A stretch of 64,000 nucleotides of DNA from Agrobacterium albertimagni AOL15 (GTDB lineage: Bacteria; Pseudomonadota; Alphaproteobacteria; Rhizobiales; Rhizobiaceae). Position 1 is the first letter of the stretch; every line of letters begins with the position of its first letter. The notes below the pieces were generated by a model. It saw nothing but the letters and a program-made list of their open reading frames with translations, was not told where the DNA came from and ran no database searches. The stretch spans positions 124,001-188,000 of the forward strand of contig NZ_ALJF01000004.1 of assembly GCF_000300855.1 (NCBI RefSeq), written 5' to 3'. A program made the position numbers and the translations under genes. Shown here piece by piece: positions 35,408 through 43,801 of this stretch.

Positions 35408-35710
35408 ATGGAAAAACCCCGGATTTCGATCACCTACTGCACCCAATGCAACTGGCTTCTACGGTCAGGCTGGATGGCGCAGGAACTGCTGCACACCTTT
35501 GCTGACGATCTGGGCGAAGTGGCACTTATCCCGGGCACCGGCGGGATTTTCGAGATCAAGCTGAACGACGCGCTGATCTGGGAACGCAAGCGTGATGGCG
35601 GCTTTCCAGGCCCGAAGGAGCTGAAGCAGAAGGTGCGGGATGCCATCGATCCCGAGCGTGATCTCGGCCATGTCGATCGTGTGAGCCGCAACGAAGGGCT
35701 CGACAGCTGA
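35408..35710 (+). CDS. SelT/SelW/SelH family redox protein (Cys form)
   Basis: A 100-residue thioredoxin-like protein with the Rdx-family signature: CxxC motif CTQCNW at residues 12-17, with cysteine in place of the selenocysteine seen in vertebrate SelW. The segments GEVALIPGTGGIFEI and FPGPKELKQKVRDAI complete the family fold. It is a presumed thiol oxidoreductase of unknown partner. ATG 35408 follows GAGGAATAAG; the GTG at 35393 is less likely. The following hairpin at 35718-35741 may end the transcript. Confidence 0.88.
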   Translation: MEKPRISITYCTQCNWLLRSGWMAQELLHTFADDLGEVALIPGTGGIFEIKLNDALIWERKRDGGFPGPKELKQKVRDAIDPERDLGHVDRVSRNEGLDS

Positions 35711-35717
35711 GATCGGC

Positions 35718-35741
35718 GAAGGCGGTCGAACGACCGCCTTC
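35718..35741. terminator. Hairpin between convergent genes
   Basis: Perfect 11-base-pair stem GAAGGCGGTCG-AA-CGACCGCCTTC, between the SelW-like gene and the BA14K-like gene. It is followed by AAAAA on the plus strand rather than T, so it may protect ends rather than terminate by itself. Confidence 0.55.
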
Positions 35742-35756
35742 AAAAATTGCTTGCTC

Positions 35757-36221
35757 TCAATAGAAGGGCGATTGGCAGACCTTGTAGTAGCCGCTCGAGG
35801 AGAGGAACTGGTTGGTGCGCGGATTATAGGACCGATAGCGGTTCAGGCACCAGTCGACATGCCGCTCCCAGCCGCGGCCCGGCGGGCGGTAACCCGGATC
35901 GGCATAAACCGGCGGACGCGGTCGCGGACGGTAGCCGGGTTCGACATAGACAGGCGGACGTGGGCGCGGGCGATAGACCGGCGGTTCGTCATAGACGGAT
36001 GGCGGATAGTATTCCGGTGGCAGAGGGCGTGGACGGCGCGGCGGCGGGCGGTCCCAGGTCTCGTAGCAACCGGAGAAGTCGCAGACGAGATCGATCTTTT
36101 CGACATCAGAGCTCTGTTGCGAAACCGATGGCATCGGCTTGGTCATCGCAGCCTCCGCCACGGAGGTGAAAAGCTGGAGACCGGCGAGCGCCACGGCCAC
36201 AAAAGCGGATCGAATCGTCAT
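35757..36221 (-). CDS. BA14K-like secreted protein, Pro/Arg/Tyr-rich
   Basis: A 154-residue exported protein: signal peptide to about residue 24 (AFVAVALAGLQLFTSVAEA), a proline-arginine-tyrosine repeat region (about 58-118, units like VYRPRPRPPVYVEPGYRP), and a C-terminal WCLNRYRSYNPRTNQFLSSSGYYKVCQ with two cysteines. The WC-x2-RYRSY-NP ending is the BA14K family signature, named from an immunoreactive Brucella protein with lectin-like activity. The repeat suggests an extended wall-spanning linker. Family membership is fairly clear; its role here is not. Confidence 0.78.
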   Translation of the reverse strand: MTIRSAFVAVALAGLQLFTSVAEAAMTKPMPSVSQQSSDVEKIDLVCDFSGCYETWDRPPPRRPRPLPPEYYPPSVYDEPPVYRPRPRPPVYVEPGYRPRPRPPVYADPGYRPPGRGWERHVDWCLNRYRSYNPRTNQFLSSSGYYKVCQSPFY

Positions 36222-36435
36222 GTAGTCATCCCGTCGTTCATCCCGGCGGCGGGCGAACCGCCTTGCCGACCGCGAGATAGAGCATTTCGATCACGGCTTT
36301 TTCACGACGGCGTTACTCCCCGGTGGACGGCGCAGAAAGCCTGTGTCCCAACGCATCTGCGGATCCGCTTCCGGCATTTTCCGACAATCAGGCAAACGCC
36401 TTCATCGCCCCGACATGAAAACTTCAAAAAGCCGG

Positions 36436-36464
36436 TTGACAGGTCGGAGCAGTCCCTTTACACG
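36436..36464 (+). promoter_or_regulatory. Promoter of the tRNA-Leu gene
   Basis: TTGACA (36436-36441), 17 bases, TACACG (36459-36464), 10 bases before the mature tRNA. Spacing and -35 match a housekeeping sigma-70 promoter; the -10 is weak, as in many rhizobial genes. Confidence 0.6.
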
Positions 36465-36474
36465 GCTCCTCGTC

Positions 36475-36561
36475 GCCCAGATGGCGGAATTGGTAGACGC
36501 GCCAGCTTCAGGTGCTGGTACTCGAAAGGGTGTGGAGGTTCGAGTCCTCTTCTGGGCACCA
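36475..36561 (+). tRNA. tRNA-Leu (anticodon CAG)
   Basis: An 87-base class II tRNA. The acceptor stem GCCCAGA pairs with TCTGGGC, the D-arm has GCGGAATTGGTAGACGC, the anticodon arm is CCAGC-TTCAGGT-GCTGG with anticodon CAG, a variable arm follows, and GGTTCGAGTCC forms the T-arm. The 3' CCA is encoded. It reads the frequent codon CUG. Confidence 0.97.
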
Positions 36562-36606
36562 AATTCCGATTTGAGATCAGCAGTTTATGCGATCCTCAAA
36601 CACTTT

Positions 36607-36633
36607 AAAAAGCCCGGCTTGCCGGGCTTTTTT
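36607..36633 (+). terminator. Rho-independent terminator after tRNA-Leu
   Basis: AAAAAGCCCGGC-TT-GCCGGGCTTTTTT, a strong GC stem flanked by A- and T-runs, 45 bases after the tRNA. It works for the plus strand and, with the A-run, in reverse as well. Confidence 0.9.
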
Positions 36634-36732
36634 CTTGTCTGAAAATTGAGTTGCCGGTGCCGTCGCACTGTCGTTTTCAGTGCGATTTTTCACGCATTCC
36701 CGAGCACCCCAAGACCGCCACAGGGACAGACC

Positions 36733-36954
36733 ATGGACGAGACCGTCGCCATCGAAAGCCGCAGCGAATTCGCCCTTTGGGCGATCGAACGTGCCAAGGA
36801 AATTGTGGCCCAAGAGGGCACGGCGCTGGCGCTTGCGGCGCGCGATATGGACGAGGAAGGGTTGCGCGAGGCCGGCCACAAGCTCGGCGGCGCGATCAGC
36901 GAAGCGCTGATCGAAGTGTTCGACGGTTTGCTCGGTCAGGACGATCAGGGTTGA
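36733..36954 (+). CDS. Small hypothetical helical protein
   Basis: A 73-residue acidic, alanine- and glutamate-rich protein predicted to be mostly helical (FALWAIERAKEIVAQEGTALA, EEGLREAGHKLGGAISEAL). AGGGA at 36722 supports the ATG at 36733. I recognise no family. It lies alone between the tRNA terminator and the convergent Tad-type gene. Confidence 0.6.
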   Translation: MDETVAIESRSEFALWAIERAKEIVAQEGTALALAARDMDEEGLREAGHKLGGAISEALIEVFDGLLGQDDQG

Positions 36955-37008
36955 GAAAAAGGGCGCCCAACGGACGCCCTTCCTCGATCTGAATTCCTTC
37001 GACCAGCA

Positions 37009-38235
37009 TCAGCGCAGAATGCGAGGATTGGCGAGACCGCTCGTCGGCGTCGAACCGCCACCCGACAGGGGCTCGATCTTCCAGTTGGCCGAATTCATGA
37101 TGATGGTATTCACCACCAGTGTGATGTTGTTCGTCTGGTTCGTGGTCGAATTGTAGGTCACGTCACGATTGGGCAGGTGGATGATCCCCTTGAGGATCTC
37201 GCCCTTGCTGCCGTTGAAGACATATTGCTGCGGGTTGCGGTTGTTGCTGGCGTCGCTGGTCTTCTCGAACATCAGGATGTCCTTGTAGGGTCCGGATGTC
37301 GGCGCTGTCGCCGTGAAGGTCAGACCGCCATTGGCGCGGATCTCGCTGTTGACGTCGGGGAAATAGAACGTAACCCCTTCCGCCTTCACCGTTGCGCCGG
37401 AATTTATGATCATCCGGCCGGAAATGATGTGCAGACCCGGTTTGAACGTGACGGTCGGCGAGCCGTTGAACGTGGTTCCGCAGTGCTTGCCCGGCTGCAG
37501 CGTGATGGACTGACCGTCCATCGTGCCCGAGGTGGTGCAGTTTGCAGGGACCTTAGGCTCAGGCATCTTGCCGGCGAAGGGATCCGCTTCCGCCGCGCAT
37601 TTCGTCTGAAGATTGCTGAGCGTTCCACCGTTCTTGATGTAGTTCGTGCCCTTGACGCAGAATTTCGCCGTATCGATCGTTGCCCCGGCATTCATGATGA
37701 AGGCGGGATTGCTGGTCGAATGGACGTGGACCTCGCATTTCGTCGATTTGACATTGGCACCGGAGTTGATGAGCACGGCCTGGCTCTTGTTGCCGAGAGC
37801 ATAGATGCAGCCATTGCCGCCAGCCGCCTCTTCCGCCCCGGCAGCGACGGTGGTGTTGACGCCAAGCGTGAAGCTGCTCAGGCCGACAATACCGAGAAAT
37901 CTGTTGTCGACATCCTGCTCGTAGCCGCCGGTCAGCGAACCGTCGGCATTGACCGTCAGCGTGAAGCCGGCGCTTTCATTCAATTCGTCCTGCTCGGCGT
38001 TGAGACCGAGAAAGTTACGGGCTTCGAGCTCCTGGGCGCTTTTCCCACTCTTGCGGGCAGCGGCGAGCATGGCGGCGTCGAGCTGAGCCTGCATCTCGAT
38101 ACGCGTGTTGTAGGCCGAAGCGACATCCAGGGCACCACCTGCGGACACGAGGACGATCGGTGCGAGCAATGCGGAAATGAGACCGAAGTTGCCCGACCGA
38201 TCCTGCCAACAGTGTCTGATCTTCTCCAGAAGCAT
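37009..38235 (-). CDS. TadG-like protein with beta-helix-like repeat region
   Basis: A 408-residue protein. The N-terminus is the Tad-type prepilin-like segment: charged MLLEKIRHCWQDRSGNFG, then a hydrophobic helix (about 17-40, LISALLAPIVLVSAGGALDV) and YNTRIEMQAQLDAAMLAAA, as in TadE/TadG pilus-assembly proteins. From about 150 to 390 there are repeated turns of the kind INSGANVKST, MNAGATIDTAKF, IINSGATVKAEGV and RANGGLTFTATAP, that suggest a right-handed beta-helix, along with eight or so cysteines. The mix of a Tad anchor and a beta-helix is typical of rhizobial surface proteins of unknown role. No tad cluster is next to it. Confidence 0.78.
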   Translation of the reverse strand: MLLEKIRHCWQDRSGNFGLISALLAPIVLVSAGGALDVASAYNTRIEMQAQLDAAMLAAARKSGKSAQELEARNFLGLNAEQDELNESAGFTLTVNADGSLTGGYEQDVDNRFLGIVGLSSFTLGVNTTVAAGAEEAAGGNGCIYALGNKSQAVLINSGANVKSTKCEVHVHSTSNPAFIMNAGATIDTAKFCVKGTNYIKNGGTLSNLQTKCAAEADPFAGKMPEPKVPANCTTSGTMDGQSITLQPGKHCGTTFNGSPTVTFKPGLHIISGRMIINSGATVKAEGVTFYFPDVNSEIRANGGLTFTATAPTSGPYKDILMFEKTSDASNNRNPQQYVFNGSKGEILKGIIHLPNRDVTYNSTTNQTNNITLVVNTIIMNSANWKIEPLSGGGSTPTSGLANPRILR

Positions 38236-38367
38236 GATGTGTCCTCATTGTTTGAAACGACAATGGATCCGAACCACGCGGGATGGACGGATGCCGTCTA
38301 TTGAGGACAACCTAAGAACGAAATACTACTTTCGCGTTTTAATCTTACGTAAAATCTTGCAAAACCC

Positions 38368-38392
38368 GATCAACGTCAGTTGATCGCGTAAC
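38368..38392 (-). terminator. Hairpin after the secreted-protein gene
   Basis: GATCAAC-N4-GTTGATC, a perfect 7-base-pair stem at 38368-38385, followed on the minus strand by GGGTTTTG. It is placed 44-61 bases after the stop of the gene at 38429. Confidence 0.5.
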
Positions 38393-38428
38393 TTGCTGCC
38401 TCGAACGACTGAAGCGATGCCGCCGAGA

Positions 38429-38812
38429 TCAGTCGATAACCCTCGGATTGACGCCGGGATACCACATGCGGCCGGACCGCGGCGGCTCGGTGCCTTCATA
38501 GACAATGCCGTTTTTTTCGCAGCGGTAGACCGTATAGGGCAGGCTGTCGCGCAGATCACGGCGACCGAAGTGTTGGCGGTTGGGGACAACCGTCCGCGTT
38601 TCACAGCTGACGTTTTCACCGAACTGGTTGACAGGATCCTCCGGCTTCACGCCCGGCAGGTCCTTGAAACTCTCCTGGCCGGCCTTGCCCCAGGTGATGC
38701 CTTCGGCTGCGGAGGCGGGCACCGCGAGCGCTGCGAAGGCGGCCAGCGACGCAATCACAAGACCGAGGCCGGTCTTTGCGAGGACATTGTTTTTGCGGTT
38801 GGCCGGCAGCAT
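38429..38812 (-). CDS. Hypothetical secreted protein
   Basis: A 127-residue protein with a signal peptide (NRKNNVLAKTGLGLVIASLAAF, read in parts, cleavage near ASAAEG at about 36). The mature part is small and polar, with two cysteines (VSCETR, VYRCEKNG) able to bridge, and ends RSGRMWYPGVNPRVID. I recognise no family. The ATG at 38812 was chosen over 38887 because the signal peptide starts there and GAGAAG lies upstream. It follows the NlpC/P60 gene on the same strand. Confidence 0.65.
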   Translation of the reverse strand: MLPANRKNNVLAKTGLGLVIASLAAFAALAVPASAAEGITWGKAGQESFKDLPGVKPEDPVNQFGENVSCETRTVVPNRQHFGRRDLRDSLPYTVYRCEKNGIVYEGTEPPRSGRMWYPGVNPRVID

Positions 38813-38883
38813 GGGCAATCTTCTCGTCAGCTCTAATGGTGCCGATATAAGCGCTCGCCACGGCTGCACCAAGACCGGGATCA

Positions 38884-39738
38884 TCACGTTTCGGCGACGG
38901 GGCGGCGGTAGCTGGTCGGAGTGCCATAAAGCCAGCCGATGCGTTCGATGGCGGCCTCAAGCGTCTCGCGGGCCACGGACATGGTGTTGCCGTTGGCGTG
39001 AATCATGGTCGTTTCGTCTTCCATGATCGCCACATGCCCCTTCCAGAAGACAAGATCGCCGCGCCTGAGCTCGGCACGCTCCACGGGCACGCCGAGGCCC
39101 GATGCCTGCATGTCGCTATCGCGCGGGGCTTCCTGCCCGGCCATGCGCATGGCCAGCTGCACAAGGCCCGAGCAATCAATACCGAAGCCGGATTTGCCAC
39201 CCCAGAGATAGGGGGTCTCAAGGAATAGTCCGGCGACAGTGACGTAATCCGGCACGGGCGGGTCCGAGATCGGGCTTAGGTGGGGGGCGACGAGCGCATC
39301 TCCATCTGAAAGCAGCAGGTAGCGCGTGCCACGGGTTTCCGCCTCGCCCGATATCGTTAGCCGGCTTCCCATCGACAATGCCATGCGCGTGGGGAAGCGC
39401 AAGTCGGGGCCCGAATAGACGAAGGTGCGCGGCACGGTGACGACATGGGTAGTCGCAGCGACCGGGCCGAGCGTTTCTTCCGGCAGGTAGCCGACATAAC
39501 CATCGTCCACCGCCTGCACCCAGGCCCAGCCATTCTTGCGCTCGAAAACCTGGACCTCTTCACCCATCAGGAGTTCGGTATCGATACCGACATTCAGATC
39601 CGGTTTTGGGCGAAGTGCCACCACCGGCAGGGTGACCATGGCAGGTTCCGGCGTGACGAAACATTCGGCCTCGACTTGGCCCTTCAGGGCGATGTCGGCG
39701 AGATCAGAACGGAAGGCGTTGAGGCGCCGGTCGAGCAT
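38884..39738 (-). CDS. NlpC/P60 family peptidase with SH3-like domains
   Basis: A 284-residue peptidase. Two SH3-like regions come first (about 50-175, including EVQVFERKNGWAWVQ), then the NlpC/P60 catalytic domain: Cys in FGIDCSGLVQLAMR (near 196), His in VFWKGHVAIM (near 238) and a second His in MIHANGNTM. This set cuts gamma-D-glutamyl-diaminopimelate bonds in cell-wall peptides. No signal peptide is evident, so it may work on recycled muropeptides in the cytoplasm, which fits the leucyl-aminopeptidase gene in the same operon. It starts 14 bases after the MarR gene. Confidence 0.88.
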   Translation of the reverse strand: MLDRRLNAFRSDLADIALKGQVEAECFVTPEPAMVTLPVVALRPKPDLNVGIDTELLMGEEVQVFERKNGWAWVQAVDDGYVGYLPEETLGPVAATTHVVTVPRTFVYSGPDLRFPTRMALSMGSRLTISGEAETRGTRYLLLSDGDALVAPHLSPISDPPVPDYVTVAGLFLETPYLWGGKSGFGIDCSGLVQLAMRMAGQEAPRDSDMQASGLGVPVERAELRRGDLVFWKGHVAIMEDETTMIHANGNTMSVARETLEAAIERIGWLYGTPTSYRRPVAET

Positions 39739-39752
39739 GATTTCAGTCTCCG

Positions 39753-40100
39753 TCAGCCGAGCGTGCGGCCCCGGGCGATGATGTTATCGCCGAATTTTTC
39801 GAGAAAGAGCGCACCGCCGACGGTGCGCTTGACGATGACGCTGCGGCGGTCGAGCTCGTCTCTGATGCGATCAACGAGGCCCATCTCTCCCAGCGTGTCG
39901 AGGGCGCGGGTGATGACCGGCTTGGTGACATTGAGGGTGGCGGCAAGGCCGCGCACCGTGTGGGGCGGCGGCACAAGATAGATCTCGAGCAGCACAGCGA
40001 GCTGGCGCATGGTGAGGTCGGGGCCTTGCCTCTGCACCTGATCGAGCGTCACCTCGTGCCACAGGGTAAGCGCCTGGGTCGCCGTCATGTCGAGGCCCAT
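39753..40100 (-). CDS. MarR-family winged-helix regulator
   Basis: A 115-residue small winged-helix protein: LTLWHEVTLDQVQRQGPDLTMRQLAVLLEI as N-terminal helices, then VRGLAATLNVTKPVITRALDTLGEMGLV as recognition helix and RDELDRRSVIVKRT as wing. It is shorter than usual MarR proteins and lacks part of the dimer helices. GGGGAGGGG lies five bases before the ATG at 40100. It lies between the aminopeptidase and NlpC/P60 genes, all on the minus strand, which suggests it regulates them or is co-transcribed. Confidence 0.85.
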   Translation of the reverse strand: MGLDMTATQALTLWHEVTLDQVQRQGPDLTMRQLAVLLEIYLVPPPHTVRGLAATLNVTKPVITRALDTLGEMGLVDRIRDELDRRSVIVKRTVGGALFLEKFGDNIIARGRTLG

Positions 40101-40191
40101 GGCCCCTCCCCCTTATGATGGTCCGGGGTTTTCGCCCCCGCCATATCATTCCGGCAAAGGAACGATCTGGCAAGGGGTCGGGCGCTCAGGC

Positions 40192-41583
40192 TCAGTCGGC
40201 GCTGGACTGGAGATAGCGGTAGAGTGCGCGGATCGCCTGCGCCTCGCCGCCGACAGGCGAATGAGCGCGTTCCGTCGGCGACCAGCCGAAGATGTCGAAA
40301 TGTGCCCAGCGGCGGCCCGGCGAGACGAAGCGTTTGAGGAACAGGGCCGCCGTGATCGCACCCGCCATGCCGCCGGAGGGGGCATTGGTCACATCCGCGA
40401 TCTGGGCCTTCAACATGCGCTCGTAGCCCTTGTAGAGCGGCATGCGCCAGAGCGGATCGTCGACCTCGAGGCTGGCATCGGCGATCTGATCGGCGAGCTC
40501 CTCGTCGTCGGTGAAAAAGGGCGGAAGGTCGGGCCCGAGGGCCACGCGTGCGGCCCCCGTCAGCGTCGCCATGTCGATGATCAGATCGGGCTCGTCGGCA
40601 TCGGCGTAGGTCAGCGCATCGGCGAGGATCAGGCGGCCTTCGGCATCGGTGTTGTCGATCTGGACGGTCAGCCCCTTGCGGCTCTTGTAGACGTCACCAG
40701 GGCGGAAGGCATTGCCGGCAATGGCGTTCTCGACGGCGGGGATGACGACGCGCAGATCGACCTTGAGCTTGGCATCCATGATCATCAGCGCCAGGCCGAG
40801 AACATTGGCGGCGCCACCCATGTCCTTCTTCATCAGAAGCATGGAGGAGGCCGGCTTGATGTCGAGGCCGCCAGTGTCGAAGCTCACGCCCTTGCCGACG
40901 AGAGTGACCTTGCGATGGCCTTTCTTGCCCCAGCGCATCTCGATGACGCGCGGCGCGACGGTGGAGGCGCGGCCGACGGCATGGACGAGCGGAAAGTTCT
41001 TCTCGACGAGTTCGTCGCCGGTGATGACGGAGACCTCGGCCTTGTAGTGCTCGGCGAGGCGGCGCACGGCGGTTTCGATATCGGCCGGACTCATGTCGTT
41101 GGCCGGGGTGTTGATCAAGTCACGGGCGAGATAGACGCCCGCCAACTGGCGCTTGATGTCGGCGGCATCGGCATCCTGCGGGATCAGGAGGCGCGGTTCG
41201 GTGACCCGCTCGGAACGATAGCGGTCGAAGCTGTAGGCGCCGAGGCCGTAGCCGAGCAACAGGCGGTTTGCGGTGAGCGGGGCAGTTTCGATGTGCCATT
41301 CGCCGGCCGGCAGCGCACGGGCGAGCTTGCCGGTCAGATAGGGGTTTTCGGACGGGTTGGAGCCGAGCCCGAACAGCGCGCCACCGACATGCCCGTCCTC
41401 GGTTGGGATGAGCAGCACCGAACCGGCCTCGGCCTTGAAGCCCGCCTTCTTCGCCCAATCGAGGGCGAGTGGTTCCAGCGTGCCGGTCTCGACATGGGCC
41501 GGGGTGACGGCGAAGACCGGGAGCGTCTTGCCGCCCTTGGTGCTGAACGGGGACGGTCTTTCGATATACTGGAACGGGGCCAT
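40192..41583 (-). CDS. Leucyl aminopeptidase family protein (M17)
   Basis: A 463-residue peptidase of family M17. The C-terminal catalytic domain has VTLVGKGVSFDTGGLDIKPA (with the metal lysine and aspartate), the NTDAEGRLILADAL signature (about 310-323) that carries further metal ligands, and DMATLTGAARVALG. The N-terminal domain is the usual M17 type. It removes N-terminal leucine and similar residues with two zinc or manganese ions. Its gene is first in a three- or four-gene minus-strand group with MarR and NlpC/P60 genes, in line with a peptide or muropeptide recycling role. Confidence 0.92.
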   Translation of the reverse strand: MAPFQYIERPSPFSTKGGKTLPVFAVTPAHVETGTLEPLALDWAKKAGFKAEAGSVLLIPTEDGHVGGALFGLGSNPSENPYLTGKLARALPAGEWHIETAPLTANRLLLGYGLGAYSFDRYRSERVTEPRLLIPQDADAADIKRQLAGVYLARDLINTPANDMSPADIETAVRRLAEHYKAEVSVITGDELVEKNFPLVHAVGRASTVAPRVIEMRWGKKGHRKVTLVGKGVSFDTGGLDIKPASSMLLMKKDMGGAANVLGLALMIMDAKLKVDLRVVIPAVENAIAGNAFRPGDVYKSRKGLTVQIDNTDAEGRLILADALTYADADEPDLIIDMATLTGAARVALGPDLPPFFTDDEELADQIADASLEVDDPLWRMPLYKGYERMLKAQIADVTNAPSGGMAGAITAALFLKRFVSPGRRWAHFDIFGWSPTERAHSPVGGEAQAIRALYRYLQSSAD

Positions 41584-41631
41584 GGGGAGACGCTTTCTGG
41601 AGATTCGGCTGAAGAATCGGTCGGGGCTCGA

Positions 41632-41646
41632 TTAACACTCCGTTAG
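41632..41646. promoter_or_regulatory. CtrA-like box TTAA-N7-TTAG
   Basis: TTAA-CACTCCG-TTAG, one base from the CtrA consensus, about 85 bases before the TPR gene start and 49 bases before the aminopeptidase start, between the divergent pair. A second TTAAC follows directly. CtrA controls pilus genes in Caulobacter. Confidence 0.3.
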
Positions 41647-41730
41647 GGTTAACAGATTATTGCTTGAGTGGAGGTTGCGCCGCCCGACAAAGGCGCGGCG
41701 GCGGGGACTAGCTAACTCGGGACGATCACC

Positions 41731-42552
41731 ATGCGCATGCGAATTCCAGGCTCGGCAAACCATCTGCGGATCGTGGCCATGACAGGTCTGGTGATGGCGG
41801 CGATGACGCTCACCGGCTGCGGCTCGGCGAAGAAGGAGCTGACCACCGGCTCGATCCCCAAGGCAAGTCAGCAACTCGATTCGCTCAGCGGTCCGCAACT
41901 CAACCAAGCAGTGGAGGGCATTGGCCAGGCCTATGCTCGCAACCCGCGAGACCGGAATGTCGGGCTTTCCTATGCCAATGGACTGATGATGACCGGCCGC
42001 AACACGCAGGCGCTTGCCGTCATGCAGCAGGTGGCGATCGCGCATCCAAATGATCGCGAAGTGCTCTCCGCGCTTGGCAAGGCGCAGGCGGCGGCGGGGC
42101 AACTGGAAAAGGCACTAGGAACCATTCAACGGGCGCAGACGCCCGACCGGCCCGACTGGCGGCTCTATTCGGCGGAAGGTGCTGTGCTCGACCAGCTCGG
42201 CCGTTCCAGCGAGGCGCGCTCGCGTTACCGCATGGCGCTGCAGATGCAGCCGAACGATCCAAGCGTGCTGTCGAACATGGGCATGTCCTTCGTGCTTTCC
42301 GGCGACCTAAAGACGGCCGAGGACTATCTGCGCCAGGCGTCGCAGCAGCCCCGTGCAGACAGCAGGGTTCGCCAGAACCTCGCGCTGGTGGTTGGCCTTC
42401 AGGGCCGGTTCCAAGAGGCAGAACAGCTGGCGGCCCAGGAGCTCGATCCGCAGCAGGCGGCGGCCAATCTGCAATATCTGCGCGGCATGCTCGCCCAGCA
42501 GAATTCCTGGAAGCAGCTTTCCAGCCAGGACATGCCGAAAAAGAAGAGCTGA
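41731..42552 (+). CDS. TPR lipoprotein, TadD-like pilus assembly protein
   Basis: A 273-residue protein with a lipoprotein-type signal: charged MRMRIPGSANHLR, hydrophobic VAMTGLVMAAMTL, then the lipobox LTGC (cysteine near residue 30). About five TPR-like repeats follow, for example LSYANGLMMTGRNTQALAVM and LYSAEGAVLDQLGRSSEARSRY. This outline fits TadD, the lipoprotein that helps place the Flp-pilus secretin. The nearest Tad-type gene is the TadG-like one at 37009, so this may be one of several dispersed tad genes. Confidence 0.8.
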   Translation: MRMRIPGSANHLRIVAMTGLVMAAMTLTGCGSAKKELTTGSIPKASQQLDSLSGPQLNQAVEGIGQAYARNPRDRNVGLSYANGLMMTGRNTQALAVMQQVAIAHPNDREVLSALGKAQAAAGQLEKALGTIQRAQTPDRPDWRLYSAEGAVLDQLGRSSEARSRYRMALQMQPNDPSVLSNMGMSFVLSGDLKTAEDYLRQASQQPRADSRVRQNLALVVGLQGRFQEAEQLAAQELDPQQAAANLQYLRGMLAQQNSWKQLSSQDMPKKKS

Positions 42553-42556
42553 GGCT

Positions 42557-43144
42557 TTAGTCCGGAAAGACGAGGCTCGAGCGGCCGCTGGTGAGATCGC
42601 GCACCAGCCGGATCGCCTGATCCTCATCGCCCTGCCTCAGTGTGACCGTGAGATCGACACCCTCTGCCGTGAAGCTTTCGACGAAGGTGAGGTGCGGGAT
42701 CGCGGCGAGCCGTGATTTCACGAGGGCGAGGTCCGAGAAGTTCACCGATGATTCGCCCGTCACCATCGGGATGATCTCGCGCTTGCCGGCGACCCGCAGC
42801 ATCTGGGCTGCCGTTCCGCCATAGGCACGCATCAGCCCGCCACTGCCAAGCAAGATGCCACCGAAGAAGCGGGTCACGACCACGACGACACCATCGAGAT
42901 CCTGACCATCGATGGCCTGGAGGATGGGCTTGCCGGCCGTGCCCGAGGGCTCACCGTCATCGGAGAAACGATAGGCCTGACCGATGCGCCAGGCCCAGCA
43001 ATTGTGGTTGGCCGCGGGATCGGAGACCGCGGCGAGGAAGGCTTTCGCTTCCTCTTCACTTGCAATCGGGGCGGCCTGGGCGATGAAGCGGCTTTTCTTT
43101 ATGTCCTGAACGAACTCAACCGGCGCGACGAGGGTGAACGGCAT
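42557..43144 (-). CDS. YigZ/IMPACT family protein
   Basis: A 195-residue protein of the IMPACT/YigZ family. The conserved N-terminal VEFVQDIKKSRFIAQAAPI (read in parts), the CWAWRIG and RFSDDGEPSGTAGKPIL signature (about 62-77), and VVVVVTRFFGGILLGSGGLMRAY (about 79-101, in parts) are all present. The C-terminal ferredoxin-like domain has VDLTVTLRQGDED. Family members bind nucleic acid and in eukaryotes affect Gcn1/Gcn2 signalling; the bacterial role is unsettled. It converges on the TPR gene with 4 bases between stops. Confidence 0.9.
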   Translation of the reverse strand: MPFTLVAPVEFVQDIKKSRFIAQAAPIASEEEAKAFLAAVSDPAANHNCWAWRIGQAYRFSDDGEPSGTAGKPILQAIDGQDLDGVVVVVTRFFGGILLGSGGLMRAYGGTAAQMLRVAGKREIIPMVTGESSVNFSDLALVKSRLAAIPHLTFVESFTAEGVDLTVTLRQGDEDQAIRLVRDLTSGRSSLVFPD

Positions 43145-43154
43145 CGCCTAATCC

Positions 43155-43547
43155 TCAGCCGTCCGCTTCGTGGGCGGCGAGCCATTCGGCAAGCGCTGCG
43201 ATCACGGAGAGGCGCAAGGCGGCTTTCATGGCGAGCGCACGGGTAAGCGAGGCGTCGCGGCTGGAGAAGCCGAGTTCGGCCATGACGCCGGAGGGCGAGA
43301 GTTTTCGAGCGCGCATGACCGCCTCGACCCGCTCGATCGTCGATGGCAGCAGGTAACGGCCATTGGCAATGAGGGCTGCGGCATCGTCGGGAATCGGTTC
43401 GGTAGCGGACGAAACGGGCGAGACGGATGCGCGGGCCCGCAGCTCTGCGGCGACCAGATCCAGAAAGGCCTGGCGATCCTCGGGACCTGTTGCTGTCCAT
43501 GCCTTCAGGAGCTTCTTCAGGGGACTGGGCTTCTCTTTCTTCGACAT
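43155..43547 (-). CDS. Hypothetical conserved protein
   Basis: A 130-residue soluble protein beginning SKKEKPSPLKKLLK. It is rich in alanine, arginine and leucine, and its blocks EDRQAFLDLVAAELRAR, IANGRYLLPSTIERVEAVM and GVMAELGFSSRDASLTRAL suggest helices. I recognise no family; a related small helical protein is common in rhizobia. The frame extends upstream to 43697, but the extension is arginine- and lysine-poor in homology and lacks a good ribosome site, so ATG 43547 is preferred with moderate confidence. It is followed closely by the YigZ gene on the same strand (11 bases). Confidence 0.55.
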   Translation of the reverse strand: MSKKEKPSPLKKLLKAWTATGPEDRQAFLDLVAAELRARASVSPVSSATEPIPDDAAALIANGRYLLPSTIERVEAVMRARKLSPSGVMAELGFSSRDASLTRALAMKAALRLSVIAALAEWLAAHEADG

Positions 43548-43801
43548 GACCGGCTTTCTGTTCGTCCCCGTCCATAGCCCGAGCCGAGACATGGTGCGAG
43601 AAAAAAACTTGGGGGGCCGCATCTTCCGGCAAGGGGCGAAATTCGGCTTTGGCAACAGCGGCATCGGGGGCGAAACGGCCCGATTCAGACCCTTCATGCA
43701 TTAGAAATTTCTGCCGGACGGAAAGCGGTCGTTAACCTTTATTTTCTACTCAGATAGCTCAGTTTTCGCGTTCTTGTATCCCGCCAGCGTTCAGGTTTCC
43801 G

